NCBI GenBank assembly: GCA_942493035.1
Contig: OW818666.1
Coordinates: 1,612,001 to 1,676,000 of the forward strand
Length of the DNA: 64,000 nucleotides
Source: WRGT01 sp942493035
GTDB taxonomy: Bacteria; Spirochaetota; UBA4802; UBA5550
Reading direction: 5' to 3'
Positions within the stretch are counted from its first letter, which is position 1, and each line of letters starts with the position of its first letter. A program made the position numbers and the translations under genes. The notes below the pieces were generated by a model. The model ran no database searches, was not told where the DNA came from, and saw only the letters and a program-made list of their open reading frames with translations. Below, one piece after another: positions 9,426 to 17,897 of this stretch.

Positions 9426-10346
9426 TTATTCCGACCCTAAAAACAAAAACACAAGACCGATGAACAGCAGAATAAGATCTATAAATTTACTTTTAAAATT
9501 CTTTTCACGGAAAATAAGCGCACCAAAGAGAAACGAAACAATTACACTGCTGCGGCGGATCATACTCACAATCGAAATCATTGCCCCGTCCAGACTCAGC
9601 GAGTAGAAATAGACAAAATCTGCGGCAGAGAGAAAAACACTAATACCGATTATGCACCAGTCCCAGTGAAACGGAGTTGTAGATTTACGACCCGGAAACC
9701 AGAGAATAACAAGCACCATACCCATCATAATAAACTGATAAAAATTATACCACGATTGCACAACCATGCGGTCAAGTCCGATCCCCCCTTCAGCCGGTGA
9801 AGCCATGAGATATTTGTCATACAATCCGCTGACAGCACCAAGAATGGCAGCAAGCAGAATAAAACTTATCCATTTGTTATGCCTGAAATCTATCCCCTCT
9901 TTCTGCCCGCTTTTACTCAGCAAAAAAAATGAGATGACCGCCAGCATCACTCCAATCCACTGATATGTGTTCAGATGTTCCCCGAAGATAAGCAGAGCTC
10001 CCATCAGCACCATTACCGGCCTTGTTGTGTTGATAGGGCCGACAATAGTTAAAGGTAAATGCTTCATTCCGAAATAACCGGATATCCATGAGCCAAGCAC
10101 AATGCATGATTTTAGAATTATATACTTATGAACAGCCCAATCTGCAGCCGGAACAAAGAAGATTGTAGTCTGTAAAACTTCAGGCAGAAATGCTGAAAAG
10201 AGTATCAATGGTAAGAAGATTAAACTGGAAAAAAAAGTATTCAGAAACAATACCGGAATTACAGCATTGCTTTTAAGCGACTGCTTTTTAAATACATCAT
10301 AAAATCCCAGCAGCGCGGCTGAGAGGAATGCTGATAATAACCACAT
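9426..10346 (-). CDS. EamA/DMT-superfamily permease
   Basis: About 306 residues with roughly ten hydrophobic helices in two related halves, the usual layout of two EamA domains. The N-terminal half starts MWLLSAFLSAALLGFYDVFK and contains the conserved GPINTTRPVMVLMGALLIFGE region ending the first repeat. The second half ends RRSSVIVSFLFGALIFREK. Such proteins are inner-membrane exporters or uptake carriers of small metabolites; the substrate cannot be read from sequence. I chose the ATG at 10346 because the family begins at this motif; the frame extends to a TTG at 10406 without a binding site. The stop lies 11 nt from the converging TPR gene. Confidence 0.85.
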   Translation of the reverse strand: MWLLSAFLSAALLGFYDVFKKQSLKSNAVIPVLFLNTFFSSLIFLPLILFSAFLPEVLQTTIFFVPAADWAVHKYIILKSCIVLGSWISGYFGMKHLPLTIVGPINTTRPVMVLMGALLIFGEHLNTYQWIGVMLAVISFFLLSKSGQKEGIDFRHNKWISFILLAAILGAVSGLYDKYLMASPAEGGIGLDRMVVQSWYNFYQFIMMGMVLVILWFPGRKSTTPFHWDWCIIGISVFLSAADFVYFYSLSLDGAMISIVSMIRRSSVIVSFLFGALIFREKNFKSKFIDLILLFIGLVFLFLGSE

Positions 10347-10499
10347 ATTTAAAAAAACATCTGCAGCCGGATATTTGTCAAGAATGTTAATACTCTTTAT
10401 TGTCAAAGCAGTGACAGAATTCCGCGATATTGAGCGGTCACAGATTCCGCTGCCCGATTATGAGTTATAATTAAAATCCCTTATTATGGAAATTTGGAG

Positions 10500-10556
10500 T
10501 TGACAGCACAGAGTTATATTTGATTTTATGATACAGCAGGTTAAATTTTAAACCTG
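10500..10556 (+). promoter_or_regulatory. Possible promoter and 5' hairpin for the 48-aa gene
   Basis: TTGACA at 10500-10505 is followed after 18 nt by TTTTAT (10524-10529). A hairpin, AGCAGGTT/AACCTGCT, begins a few bases downstream near 10535. The arrangement would put a stem-loop at the very 5' end of the transcript. The promoter match is moderate and unproven. Confidence 0.35.
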
Positions 10557-10584
10557 CTATTTTATTTTAACTGGAAACTAATTA

Positions 10585-10731
10585 ATGAAAAAAAACAACA
10601 TCCATATTGATAACCACGGCAAAGGACTGCTGATCGGATTAATAAATAAAGCTTTAAACGATGACAAATCACTTGCATCTGATGACGTGGAAAAACTGAA
10701 AGAGATAAAGAAACAGCTTCAGGAAGCATAA
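10585..10731 (+). CDS. Small hypothetical protein, 48 aa
   Basis: ATG at 10585 with GGAAA about 9 nt upstream. The product (MKKNNIHIDNHGKGLLIGLI... to ...KLKEIKKQLQEA) is charged and probably two short helices; no family is recognised. It stands between the divergently read permease gene and the convergently read kinase gene. A candidate promoter and hairpin lie upstream. The coding status is plausible from start context and composition only. Confidence 0.4.
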   Translation: MKKNNIHIDNHGKGLLIGLINKALNDDKSLASDDVEKLKEIKKQLQEA

Positions 10732-10794
10732 TTACAATTATTCTTTAGAATCATACAAACAGTATAAAAAAGATTGCAATGTTTAATGTTTATA

Positions 10795-12183
10795 CTATAA
10801 TTCAAATTCCAGTATAAACATTGTCCCTTCCCCTCTTACAATGCTTATCGTTCCGCCTATCTGCTCTGCAAGCATACGGACGAGATGAAGCCCGAAACCT
10901 TTTGAGTTTTCAAAATTTACCGACTCCGGGATACCCACGCCATTATCTATAATCTCCAGTCTGATTTTATTATCTTTCCGGGATGAGACTACTGTTATCA
11001 ATCCGCAATCTCTGTTTACAAAGGCATACTTCATAATATTAGTAATAATTTCATTCACAATTATTCCGATAGACTGCAGTACTTTTGAATTCAGAATAAA
11101 ATCGTCAATCTTTTTCAGAACCATTACAGAATTACTATTAGAAAAAATTGAAATTATATCATCAATAAGTGCTGTCATATAATCTAAAAAAGACATATCA
11201 CCGTAATTTTCCGACAAATACAGCTTGTCATATAAAATCATCATGCTCTGCACACGTCCGACGGCAACATCGAGTGCTTCAGTAACCGAAGGTTCACTTG
11301 AAACAGATGACTGCAGATAGAGAAGTCCTTTAATAGTATTCATATAGTTTTTAACCCGGTGATGCACCTCTTTAAGAATAAGTTCTTTTTCAGAAAGTAA
11401 AGACTGGATCTTAGCCGCATAATATTTTCGATCTGTAATATCACGCACAATAAACACTATCTTCAGCGGTCTCCCATCTGCATCTCTGATAAATTCGCCG
11501 TTAACATCCATATCAAATGTACTTCCGTCTTTGCGAAGTCCGCGGTATTCATTAAGCCCTTTGATCTCCCCGCTGAATCTTTTTGATGTATTATTTAAGG
11601 CGAGCTCTCTCTCTTCCGGTATTACAAAATCAGTATACCTGTGTCCCAGCATATCCTCATCAGTTTCACAACCGAACATTACTAATGCCGGTTTAGTTAC
11701 TACAAGAAAATGCCCTTCAAGATCTGTTATCATTAAAGCATCAGGAAAAGCTTTCAGAATTGCATCATTGCGGATTGATTGCTCATATAGTTTTTCTTTT
11801 GCTTCGAAAAGTTTGAAGGCCATCTTTATAGATGCGTCGAGTACAGTGATCCCGGAATTCTTAACAACATACCCGTAAGATGTAATCTTTTCTGTTTTAT
11901 CTACAACTTCAGGATCAGTATATGATGATAAAAATACTATAGGAATTTCTCTCTGCTTTAATATTACTGAAGCAGTTTCAGCCCCGTCAATACCATTCCC
12001 CAGATCAATATCCATCAAAATAAGATCAATTCCCGGTTTACTGTTAAATACTTCTATTGCTTCCGTGCCGGAATTAACCATGACAACTGCATATCCGTAT
12101 TTTTCAAGAGCCTTTCTCTCTGCGATGGCAATTAATAGATCATCTTCAACAAGGAGTAAAGTTTTTGTATTAATATTAATCAT
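10795..12183 (-). CDS. Hybrid sensor kinase: REC-PAS-HisKA_2-HATPase
   Basis: 462 residues, no membrane helix, so cytoplasmic. A receiver domain occupies residues about 7-120 with acidic pocket E13/D14/D15 and phosphoacceptor D58 in LILMDIDL. A PAS domain follows (about 140-260, ending VRDITDRK). A HisKA_2 dimerisation domain has the phospho-histidine in EVHHRVKN, and the ATPase domain has NEIITNIMKYAF (N box) and DNGVGIPE (G1 box). HisKA_2 kinases differ from classical HisKA and often act in general-stress or cyclic-di-nucleotide signalling. The input receiver suggests it is phosphorylated by another kinase. The C-terminal half is closely similar to the kinase at 63036. No separate response regulator gene is adjacent. 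Confidence 0.9.
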   Translation of the reverse strand: MININTKTLLLVEDDLLIAIAERKALEKYGYAVVMVNSGTEAIEVFNSKPGIDLILMDIDLGNGIDGAETASVILKQREIPIVFLSSYTDPEVVDKTEKITSYGYVVKNSGITVLDASIKMAFKLFEAKEKLYEQSIRNDAILKAFPDALMITDLEGHFLVVTKPALVMFGCETDEDMLGHRYTDFVIPEERELALNNTSKRFSGEIKGLNEYRGLRKDGSTFDMDVNGEFIRDADGRPLKIVFIVRDITDRKYYAAKIQSLLSEKELILKEVHHRVKNYMNTIKGLLYLQSSVSSEPSVTEALDVAVGRVQSMMILYDKLYLSENYGDMSFLDYMTALIDDIISIFSNSNSVMVLKKIDDFILNSKVLQSIGIIVNEIITNIMKYAFVNRDCGLITVVSSRKDNKIRLEIIDNGVGIPESVNFENSKGFGLHLVRMLAEQIGGTISIVRGEGTMFILEFEL

Positions 12184-12821
12184 ATACCAAATCCCTGTAA
12201 ATAATCAGAATGTTTTAACTCTCTGGTTTATAAAATCAAACCGGTAAATTTGATAAAACAGACATGCACTTTAAACACTATAAACTTATATACGCAGCTC
12301 CGGCTATAGGCAAAAAAGTAAAAAAAGGAAAATATGAATGATTTTTAAGTATTTCTTCATTAACTTTTCTAAAGTAAAAAAGTTCTATTATCCCCGCCGC
12401 CGAAGGCGGCGTGGGTATATAATTTTTGTTTTATACAAAAATAGGATTATCCTCAATAAGGCAAGTCATCGGCTGATGCATCAGAATATGACCATGTTTT
12501 TCTGCTGTTTATCCGAATTTTATGTAAAGATGGGGCATTCCCGATAACTCAATTTTTCCAGAGTTTCTGGACGAGAGCCGCTTTTAAAATCCCACAGGCT
12601 TCCCGCAGTCCTGAAAACGGCTCGTTAAGCTTAACAGATAGAAAATGATTGACTAACCAGTTCTGTTTGTATAGAATTCAATTTAAAAAAATGGTAATAA
12701 TTCCGTAACTGCTCATGAATCGCAGGTAATTATCTGTTTCCCCGCGCATACGGCGCGGGGAAACAGATCTCACCACCGGTTTATAATCAGTTACATAATT
12801 CCGGACTGAAGGAGAAAAACT
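12184..12821. other. Long intergenic region with two strong hairpins
   Basis: No supported gene. It contains a CGCCGCC-GAA-GGCGGCG hairpin at 12395-12411 and a longer palindrome at 12732-12768. Between about 12570 and 12630 there is also a GAGCCG...CGGCTC pairing that might be structured RNA, but nothing recognisable. It serves as the upstream region of both the kinase and the CoA-transferase. Confidence 0.6.
12732..12768. repeat. Perfect 16-bp palindrome upstream of the CoA-transferase
   Basis: ATCTGTTTCCCCGCGC (12732-12747) pairs perfectly with GCGCGGGGAAACAGAT (12753-12768) around the loop ATACG. No T run follows, so it is not a simple terminator. It lies 53 nt before the TTG start of the next gene and could be a leader hairpin or a REP-type element. 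Confidence 0.7.
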
Positions 12822-14174
12822 TTGAACTTACAGGAAATGTACAGAGAGAAAAAGACATCTGCCGAAGAAGCCGTTAAAATGATTAAAAACGGAGTTGAAG
12901 TCTGGTGCGGTATTGCTGTTCCTGTGCCGATGGCACTTGTCAACGCCCTGGTTGATAGAGAACATGAAGTTGAAGATATAACGATAAATCACATTGTAGA
13001 TATACACCCCAAACTCAAATGGTACAGCCAGAACCGTGATTCTAATATTCAGATAGACTGCGGCTACCCCAGCTCATGCCGGGCAAAGGTCGTAAGCGGC
13101 GATTTCACCATGACTCCTAACCGTTTCTGCGAACTCCCTAAAATATACACCGATGAAAACTTCAGACCTATGCATGTTGCCATGCTCATGGTTACGCCTA
13201 TGGATAAACATGGATACTTCTGTCTTGGACTTGGCGCCGATGCGACTCTCCCCATCGCCCTAAATGCTGCAAAGAAACGGCGTGAAGGTGATTACCGGTA
13301 CATGGTAATTGCACAGGTCAACAGCCAGGTGCCTCGAAGCCGCGGGATGAACTACATACATATTTCAGAGATTGATGCAATTGTCGAGCAGGAGCAGGAT
13401 CTTGCTGTTTTACCGGAAACAACCGGTATGAGCTCCGAGGAGATGATTATAGGAAGATACTGTGCTGATTTTGTAAAAGACGGTTCAACTATTCAGCTTG
13501 GAATCGGCAGTATTCCAAATGCTGTTGCCAAGGCATTTCTTGAAACTCATGTTAAAGATCTTGGGATTCATTCCGAGATGGCCTGCGATACCATGCGTGA
13601 CCTCTGGGAAGCCGGAGTTGTCACAAACCGGAAAAAAACCTTCATGCAGAATCGTTCAATATTTACATTCGCTATGGGTACACGGTCACTTTACGACTGG
13701 ATTGACGATAATCCCGGAATCGAATTTCATCCGGTCGATTTTGTAAACAATCCCTATATCATCGGAAAGAACGATCATCTTGTTTCAATCAACGCATGTC
13801 TTCAGGTTGATTTAACAGGTCAGATATGTTCGGAGTCCATGGGATGGCAGCAGTACACTCATCCCGGCGGACAGCTCGACTTTGTCGATGGAGCTTTTCA
13901 GTCAAAAGGGGGAGTCTCAATCATTGCAATGCAGGCAGTAGCAACTCCGCGATCATCAGGCGGTCAGGCGATTTCGAAGATAGTACCGAATATCTCGCCC
14001 GGCGGAATAATTACAACTCCGCGATCATGTGCTGACTATGTAATAACCGAGTTTGGTGTAGCAAAAATCAAAGGACAATCCGTGCGGCAGCGTGTTAAGA
14101 ATATAATCAAAATAGCTCATCCCGATTTCAGGGATGAACTTCAGTCCGAGGCCCGAAGACGGAATCTTTTATAG
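12822..14174 (+). CDS. Acetyl-CoA hydrolase/transferase family CoA-transferase
   Basis: 450 residues. The TTG start at 12822 is well supported by GAAGGAG seven bases upstream. The sequence has the features of class I CoA-transferases such as 4-hydroxybutyrate CoA-transferase: GIGSIPNAVAKAFL, then GIHSEMACDTM, whose glutamate matches the catalytic residue that forms the CoA thioester, and GGQLDFVDGAF with the late glycine-rich GGQAISKIVP...SPGGIITTPRS. These enzymes move CoA between short acyl groups in fermentation. The length fits the family (about 430-450). The following lipoprotein gene begins 28 nt after the stop, so co-transcription is possible. The exact acid substrate (acetate, butyrate or 4-hydroxybutyrate) is not resolvable. 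Confidence 0.9.
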   Translation: MNLQEMYREKKTSAEEAVKMIKNGVEVWCGIAVPVPMALVNALVDREHEVEDITINHIVDIHPKLKWYSQNRDSNIQIDCGYPSSCRAKVVSGDFTMTPNRFCELPKIYTDENFRPMHVAMLMVTPMDKHGYFCLGLGADATLPIALNAAKKRREGDYRYMVIAQVNSQVPRSRGMNYIHISEIDAIVEQEQDLAVLPETTGMSSEEMIIGRYCADFVKDGSTIQLGIGSIPNAVAKAFLETHVKDLGIHSEMACDTMRDLWEAGVVTNRKKTFMQNRSIFTFAMGTRSLYDWIDDNPGIEFHPVDFVNNPYIIGKNDHLVSINACLQVDLTGQICSESMGWQQYTHPGGQLDFVDGAFQSKGGVSIIAMQAVATPRSSGGQAISKIVPNISPGGIITTPRSCADYVITEFGVAKIKGQSVRQRVKNIIKIAHPDFRDELQSEARRRNLL

Positions 14175-14202
14175 TTTTAAATCGCATTCTAAAAGGATAT
14201 AT

Positions 14203-14667
14203 ATGAAAAAAAAATATTTCATTCTACAGCTTTTGATCCTTATACTGGTCATGAACTCATGTACTTCTGATATACCTCAGACAGTTACTAATCCTGACAT
14301 ACAGTCAATTGACGGATGGTACGATGAGAACTCCTGCTGGGTTACCGGAAACGGATCACCTGACAGAAGAACACCAAACAGTATGCTCCGGCAGGTTGCC
14401 GCAAGTGAAAATGCCAAAGCAGATGCTAAAGTCCTTATTCTTGAATTTCTTGTTAAAACATATTTCAAACAAAACAGCGTTGAATATGATTATGATACCG
14501 TAAAAAATTCTTTCCGTCAGGCCTATTCCGATCTTATCGATAATGGTCAGGTAACTCATGAAAAATGTTTCAATGATGAGGATTGCAGAGTCATTTTTGT
14601 TATCACTAAAAAAAATCTTAAAAGGGAAATCCTTTCGGGAACAGCTATGAAATCACTATCAAAATAA
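14203..14667 (+). CDS. Small lipoprotein of unknown function
   Basis: Start ATG at 14203 with AAAAGGA upstream; a longer in-frame start at 14134 lies inside the preceding gene and lacks the signal at the right place. The 154-residue product begins MKKKYFILQLLILILVMNSC, a lipoprotein signal with Cys20 as the likely lipidated residue. The mature part is soluble, with a repeated ENAKADAKVLILEFLVKTYF helix and two late cysteines. No family is recognised. The next gene starts about 10 nt later, so the two are probably co-transcribed. Confidence 0.7.
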   Translation: MKKKYFILQLLILILVMNSCTSDIPQTVTNPDIQSIDGWYDENSCWVTGNGSPDRRTPNSMLRQVAASENAKADAKVLILEFLVKTYFKQNSVEYDYDTVKNSFRQAYSDLIDNGQVTHEKCFNDEDCRVIFVITKKNLKREILSGTAMKSLSK

Positions 14668-14677
14668 ATTATTACAA

Positions 14678-15370
14678 ATGGTAATTATGAAACCAATTAT
14701 ACTAATCCTTATTATTCTCTGTATATTAACAGCAGTATTTTTAACTGTTATTGTTAAAATCTATATCTTACTTTCAAAAGTTACAGAAGGTGATCCGATA
14801 CCCGAATTTAAAGATAATAATTCCGCTCTTATGGTAATTGACGTTCAGGAAGGCTTATCCGGAAGCAGATCTATCCGAATCTACAAAGGTTACGCCGATC
14901 AATCAGAGAGTCTAATCGCTTCGGTGAATAAAACTATCGATAAAGCTGTTTCGGCAGGCATACCGGTGATATATATTTATCATGAAGATACAAATCCTGT
15001 TATTAAATTTTTTACCCGTTCTCATATGGCCAAAGGGACACCAGCCGCCGCAATCGATAAAAGAGTTAAAATAGTATCGGATAATCTGTTCAATAAAGAT
15101 ATAATGGATGGATTCACAAATGAAGCTCTTCACAAATTTTTAACGTATAACAGAATAAACACACTTTATATGACAGGTCTTGATGCCCAATTCTGTGTCT
15201 ACCGGACATCTCTTGGTGCGAAAAAACGGGGATATGATGTAAATCTTATAGAAGACGCAGTGATCTCTTCCTCCGTTAAGAGTAAAATCAGAGCATTAAA
15301 AAAGTATAAGACAAGCAGCATCAATTTAATTACAGCAAAGGAATTCGATAGAGTGCACAACAGTAAATAG
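14678..15370 (+). CDS. Membrane-anchored isochorismatase-like cysteine hydrolase
   Basis: 230 residues. An N-terminal hydrophobic helix (about 5-30, PIILILIILCILTAVFLTVIV) precedes a cysteine-hydrolase fold: ALMVIDVQEGLSG with the catalytic Asp, then LYMTGLDAQFCVYRTSLGAKKRGYDV with the nucleophilic Cys. Family members cleave isochorismate, nicotinamide or other amides. The anchor is unusual and places the catalytic domain at a membrane. The start at 14678 lacks a clear binding site; ATG at 14687 is the alternative. It sits between two lipoprotein genes on the same strand. Confidence 0.8.
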   Translation: MVIMKPIILILIILCILTAVFLTVIVKIYILLSKVTEGDPIPEFKDNNSALMVIDVQEGLSGSRSIRIYKGYADQSESLIASVNKTIDKAVSAGIPVIYIYHEDTNPVIKFFTRSHMAKGTPAAAIDKRVKIVSDNLFNKDIMDGFTNEALHKFLTYNRINTLYMTGLDAQFCVYRTSLGAKKRGYDVNLIEDAVISSSVKSKIRALKKYKTSSINLITAKEFDRVHNSK

Positions 15371-15400
15371 AAGTCATACTGCAGACAGGAAGGGATGTTT

Positions 15401-16210
15401 ATGAAAAAAATATTGTATCTATCAGCAATCCCACTTCTCCTCGCAATATCTTCATGCGATTTTATTGTAAACAGATACGCTTTTTACCCTGATAAAAATT
15501 TCACAATTCAAAGCAGCAGACTCCCCTTATCCGCAAAGGAGATTACCATACCCACGGCAGACGGATTGAAAATTCAGGGGATTCTTTTCAGCAATGAAAA
15601 CAAGACAGGAAAACTGATCATTTACTTTCACGGGAACGCTGGAAATCTCTATCATAGAATTGATGAATCGGTTATGCTGCTCAAAACAGGATGTGATATT
15701 CTTCTCGTCGGTTACCGCGGATACGGTAAGAGCGATGGGTCTCCGTCGGAGAATGGCGTCTATATTGATGGCGAATCTGCACTGAATTATGCAACTGGAA
15801 CTCTCGGCTATAAACTGAATATGATCAGCCTGTACGGCCGGTCCCTCGGCAGTACAATTGCAGTACATACTGCTCAGAATAGAGACCTTTCCAGTGTAAT
15901 TCTTATTACTCCAATCTCTTCAGGTGATGATATGTCTGAATTTTTCGCAGGAAAAATACTGTCTTCTTTCAGCGGCAACACTTTTAACTCAATTGAAAAA
16001 ATAAACAATATCCGGGTACCGATTCTGATTGTTCACGGCACCAGTGACGAAATAGTTCCATACACTCAGGGTCAGAAAATATATGACAGGTTTAACGGTA
16101 TAAAAAAAATGGTTACTGTTCCAGGGGGCAGACACAACGATCTGGAATACACTCATCCCGATCTATACTGGAATTCTATTTTCGATTTTATGAAGGGTAA
16201 TGAAAAATGA
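15401..16210 (+). CDS. Lipoprotein alpha/beta hydrolase
   Basis: 269 residues. I chose ATG 15401 because AGGAAGGG sits six bases before it; ATG 15395 would overlap that site. The start MKKILYLSAIPLLLAISSC is a lipobox with Cys19. The fold shows YFHGNAGNLYHR (oxyanion region), the nucleophile elbow YGRSLGST, Asp in HGTSDEIVPY and His in GGRHNDLE. It resembles the BEM46/FrsA-like serine hydrolases. The stop overlaps the start of the MoxR gene (ATGA), so these are translationally coupled. The substrate is unknown. Confidence 0.85.
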   Translation: MKKILYLSAIPLLLAISSCDFIVNRYAFYPDKNFTIQSSRLPLSAKEITIPTADGLKIQGILFSNENKTGKLIIYFHGNAGNLYHRIDESVMLLKTGCDILLVGYRGYGKSDGSPSENGVYIDGESALNYATGTLGYKLNMISLYGRSLGSTIAVHTAQNRDLSSVILITPISSGDDMSEFFAGKILSSFSGNTFNSIEKINNIRVPILIVHGTSDEIVPYTQGQKIYDRFNGIKKMVTVPGGRHNDLEYTHPDLYWNSIFDFMKGNEK

Positions 16211-17886
16211 AAAAAGAACTCATAGATCCGTATTTTAACAATCTGTTTTCAATTCTTTCATCAGATAAAGATAACCGTTTATTTGAAAAGAAGAGTGTGC
16301 TGATATCTGCAAAAGAGACAGATATTGATAAAGAAAAGTTAAAACAGATCTATAATGCCTGGGTAGCCGGAGGGAGAGAGATAATCAGCACTTCATCGAC
16401 ACAGGATAATTCGGCACTGGTTTACTGGCTGTGTGCAGGTCTCCTCTATGACGAATTGATTCACAAAGATTCACATCTCAAACTTATTGAAATTGCAGAG
16501 ATATCCGGTATTTCACCGGCCGTAGTTAATCAGGTAATAAAGGGACGCTCCAGATTCACCCAGGAAAAATCTCTGAAAAAAAGATTTACCCTGATAATAA
16601 AAGCCGCCGAGAACAATTCCCTCCGGAGTCCGGAGGGAAAAGGGGACAGCAGCGATAGAGGATTCTACATTGCCAACCAGGTATGCCTTGAAGGACTTGA
16701 CGAACTGCAGAGACTTCTCCTTGCGTCAAGCCTCGGGCTCCACGCGGCACTTGACGGCCCTCCCGGTGTGGGCAAGACCAGAAGCGTAATGGAGATATCT
16801 GCAATTCTCGATCGTGAACTCTATACCAAAACATGTTCCAGCAGAACAACTGAATCTCATATTATCTCGCATCCTGTACTTACAATGCAGGATGGTGTGA
16901 GCGTTACATCTCACGTGAACGGACCTCTGACTCTTGCAATGGAGAGCCCCGGAATTTTTTATGGTGATGAATTCAATCTATTGAAAGAAGATGTGCAGAA
17001 GAGACTGAACAGCGCATTTGACGACAGGCGATACATCGATAGAAATGACGGTGTTCAAATAGATGCCAAAAAAGGTTTCTGGTCGGTTATCTCCTATAAT
17101 CCCGCGCGGAATATGATCTCAAGGGATCTTGAAGATTCTGTAGCAGACAGATTTATCCATCTTCACTACAGCCGCTGGCCCTCGGATTTCAAAGCATACG
17201 TTTCACTAAAAAGTGCCGAAGGTAAAGATCCTGCAAAGAATAATGACCATGACAGCTTCAATATAAGTTTAGGATGGAGAGGAATATCCCGCGGAACAGA
17301 ATTTTTCCGCGGAGTCGAAGAGAATGAAAAAATAAAGTGGTTCGATTTTTTTTCCGGCAAAGAATCACCGTCAGCTCCTGAATATATCTACAGGGTATAC
17401 GACAGAGGGAGCATTATGGCAAGCAGCAAGTACACAAACGAAGCAGACATGAAATCTCTGGCATCGCAGGCTTTCAGCCCTGTGGACTTCTCCAGACTGA
17501 TGTCAAGATTCACAGAGATGCTCCATTCACTTGCTTCTACCGGACAGTCTCCAATGCTCGCCAAGATAGGTCTTGAAAATATACTCCAGGAGGAGGATCT
17601 TGAACTTCTGGTTCTGCATGAAAGCTCAACACGTATTGAAATTGCCGCGCTCAAACATTACGAAGAGCTGGTTAAGCGCGGTTTTAACAGATTCCTTGCG
17701 CAGTCATACGCGACGCGTCTGGTGATAGATCAGATATGCTACGGCCAGTACAGGGACAAGAGATTAAGGAATACTACTGTGTACGAGATAGTTTCAAGAA
17801 TAGCACAGTCACTTAAACTGCTTTTCGGAAGCAGCACATTTAATACCGATTTTAAAGTAGAATCAATTCTTACGAAGAAATCATAA
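16207..17886 (+). CDS. MoxR-type AAA ATPase with N-terminal HTH-like segment
   Basis: 559 residues. Walker A GPPGVGKT is at 184-191 and Walker B ends FYGDEFN around 252-256. A sensor-like stretch follows (VISYNPARNM), then SRDLEDSVADRFIHL, as in MoxR/CbbQ/NorQ ATPases that pair with vWA proteins to remodel or activate enzymes. Before the ATPase, residues about 88-125 carry LIEIAEISGISPAVVNQVIK, resembling a LacI/Xre helix-turn-helix; this is unusual for MoxR proteins. The gene overlaps the upstream hydrolase by 4 nt and precedes the NorD-like gene by 11 nt. Confidence 0.85.
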   Translation: MKKELIDPYFNNLFSILSSDKDNRLFEKKSVLISAKETDIDKEKLKQIYNAWVAGGREIISTSSTQDNSALVYWLCAGLLYDELIHKDSHLKLIEIAEISGISPAVVNQVIKGRSRFTQEKSLKKRFTLIIKAAENNSLRSPEGKGDSSDRGFYIANQVCLEGLDELQRLLLASSLGLHAALDGPPGVGKTRSVMEISAILDRELYTKTCSSRTTESHIISHPVLTMQDGVSVTSHVNGPLTLAMESPGIFYGDEFNLLKEDVQKRLNSAFDDRRYIDRNDGVQIDAKKGFWSVISYNPARNMISRDLEDSVADRFIHLHYSRWPSDFKAYVSLKSAEGKDPAKNNDHDSFNISLGWRGISRGTEFFRGVEENEKIKWFDFFSGKESPSAPEYIYRVYDRGSIMASSKYTNEADMKSLASQAFSPVDFSRLMSRFTEMLHSLASTGQSPMLAKIGLENILQEEDLELLVLHESSTRIEIAALKHYEELVKRGFNRFLAQSYATRLVIDQICYGQYRDKRLRNTTVYEIVSRIAQSLKLLFGSSTFNTDFKVESILTKKS

Positions 17887-17897
17887 CGGCAGATTCG

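Noticed and set aside
12338..12547. 69-aa plus-strand frame
   Set aside because: It includes the GC-rich hairpin and has no start signal or plausible composition.
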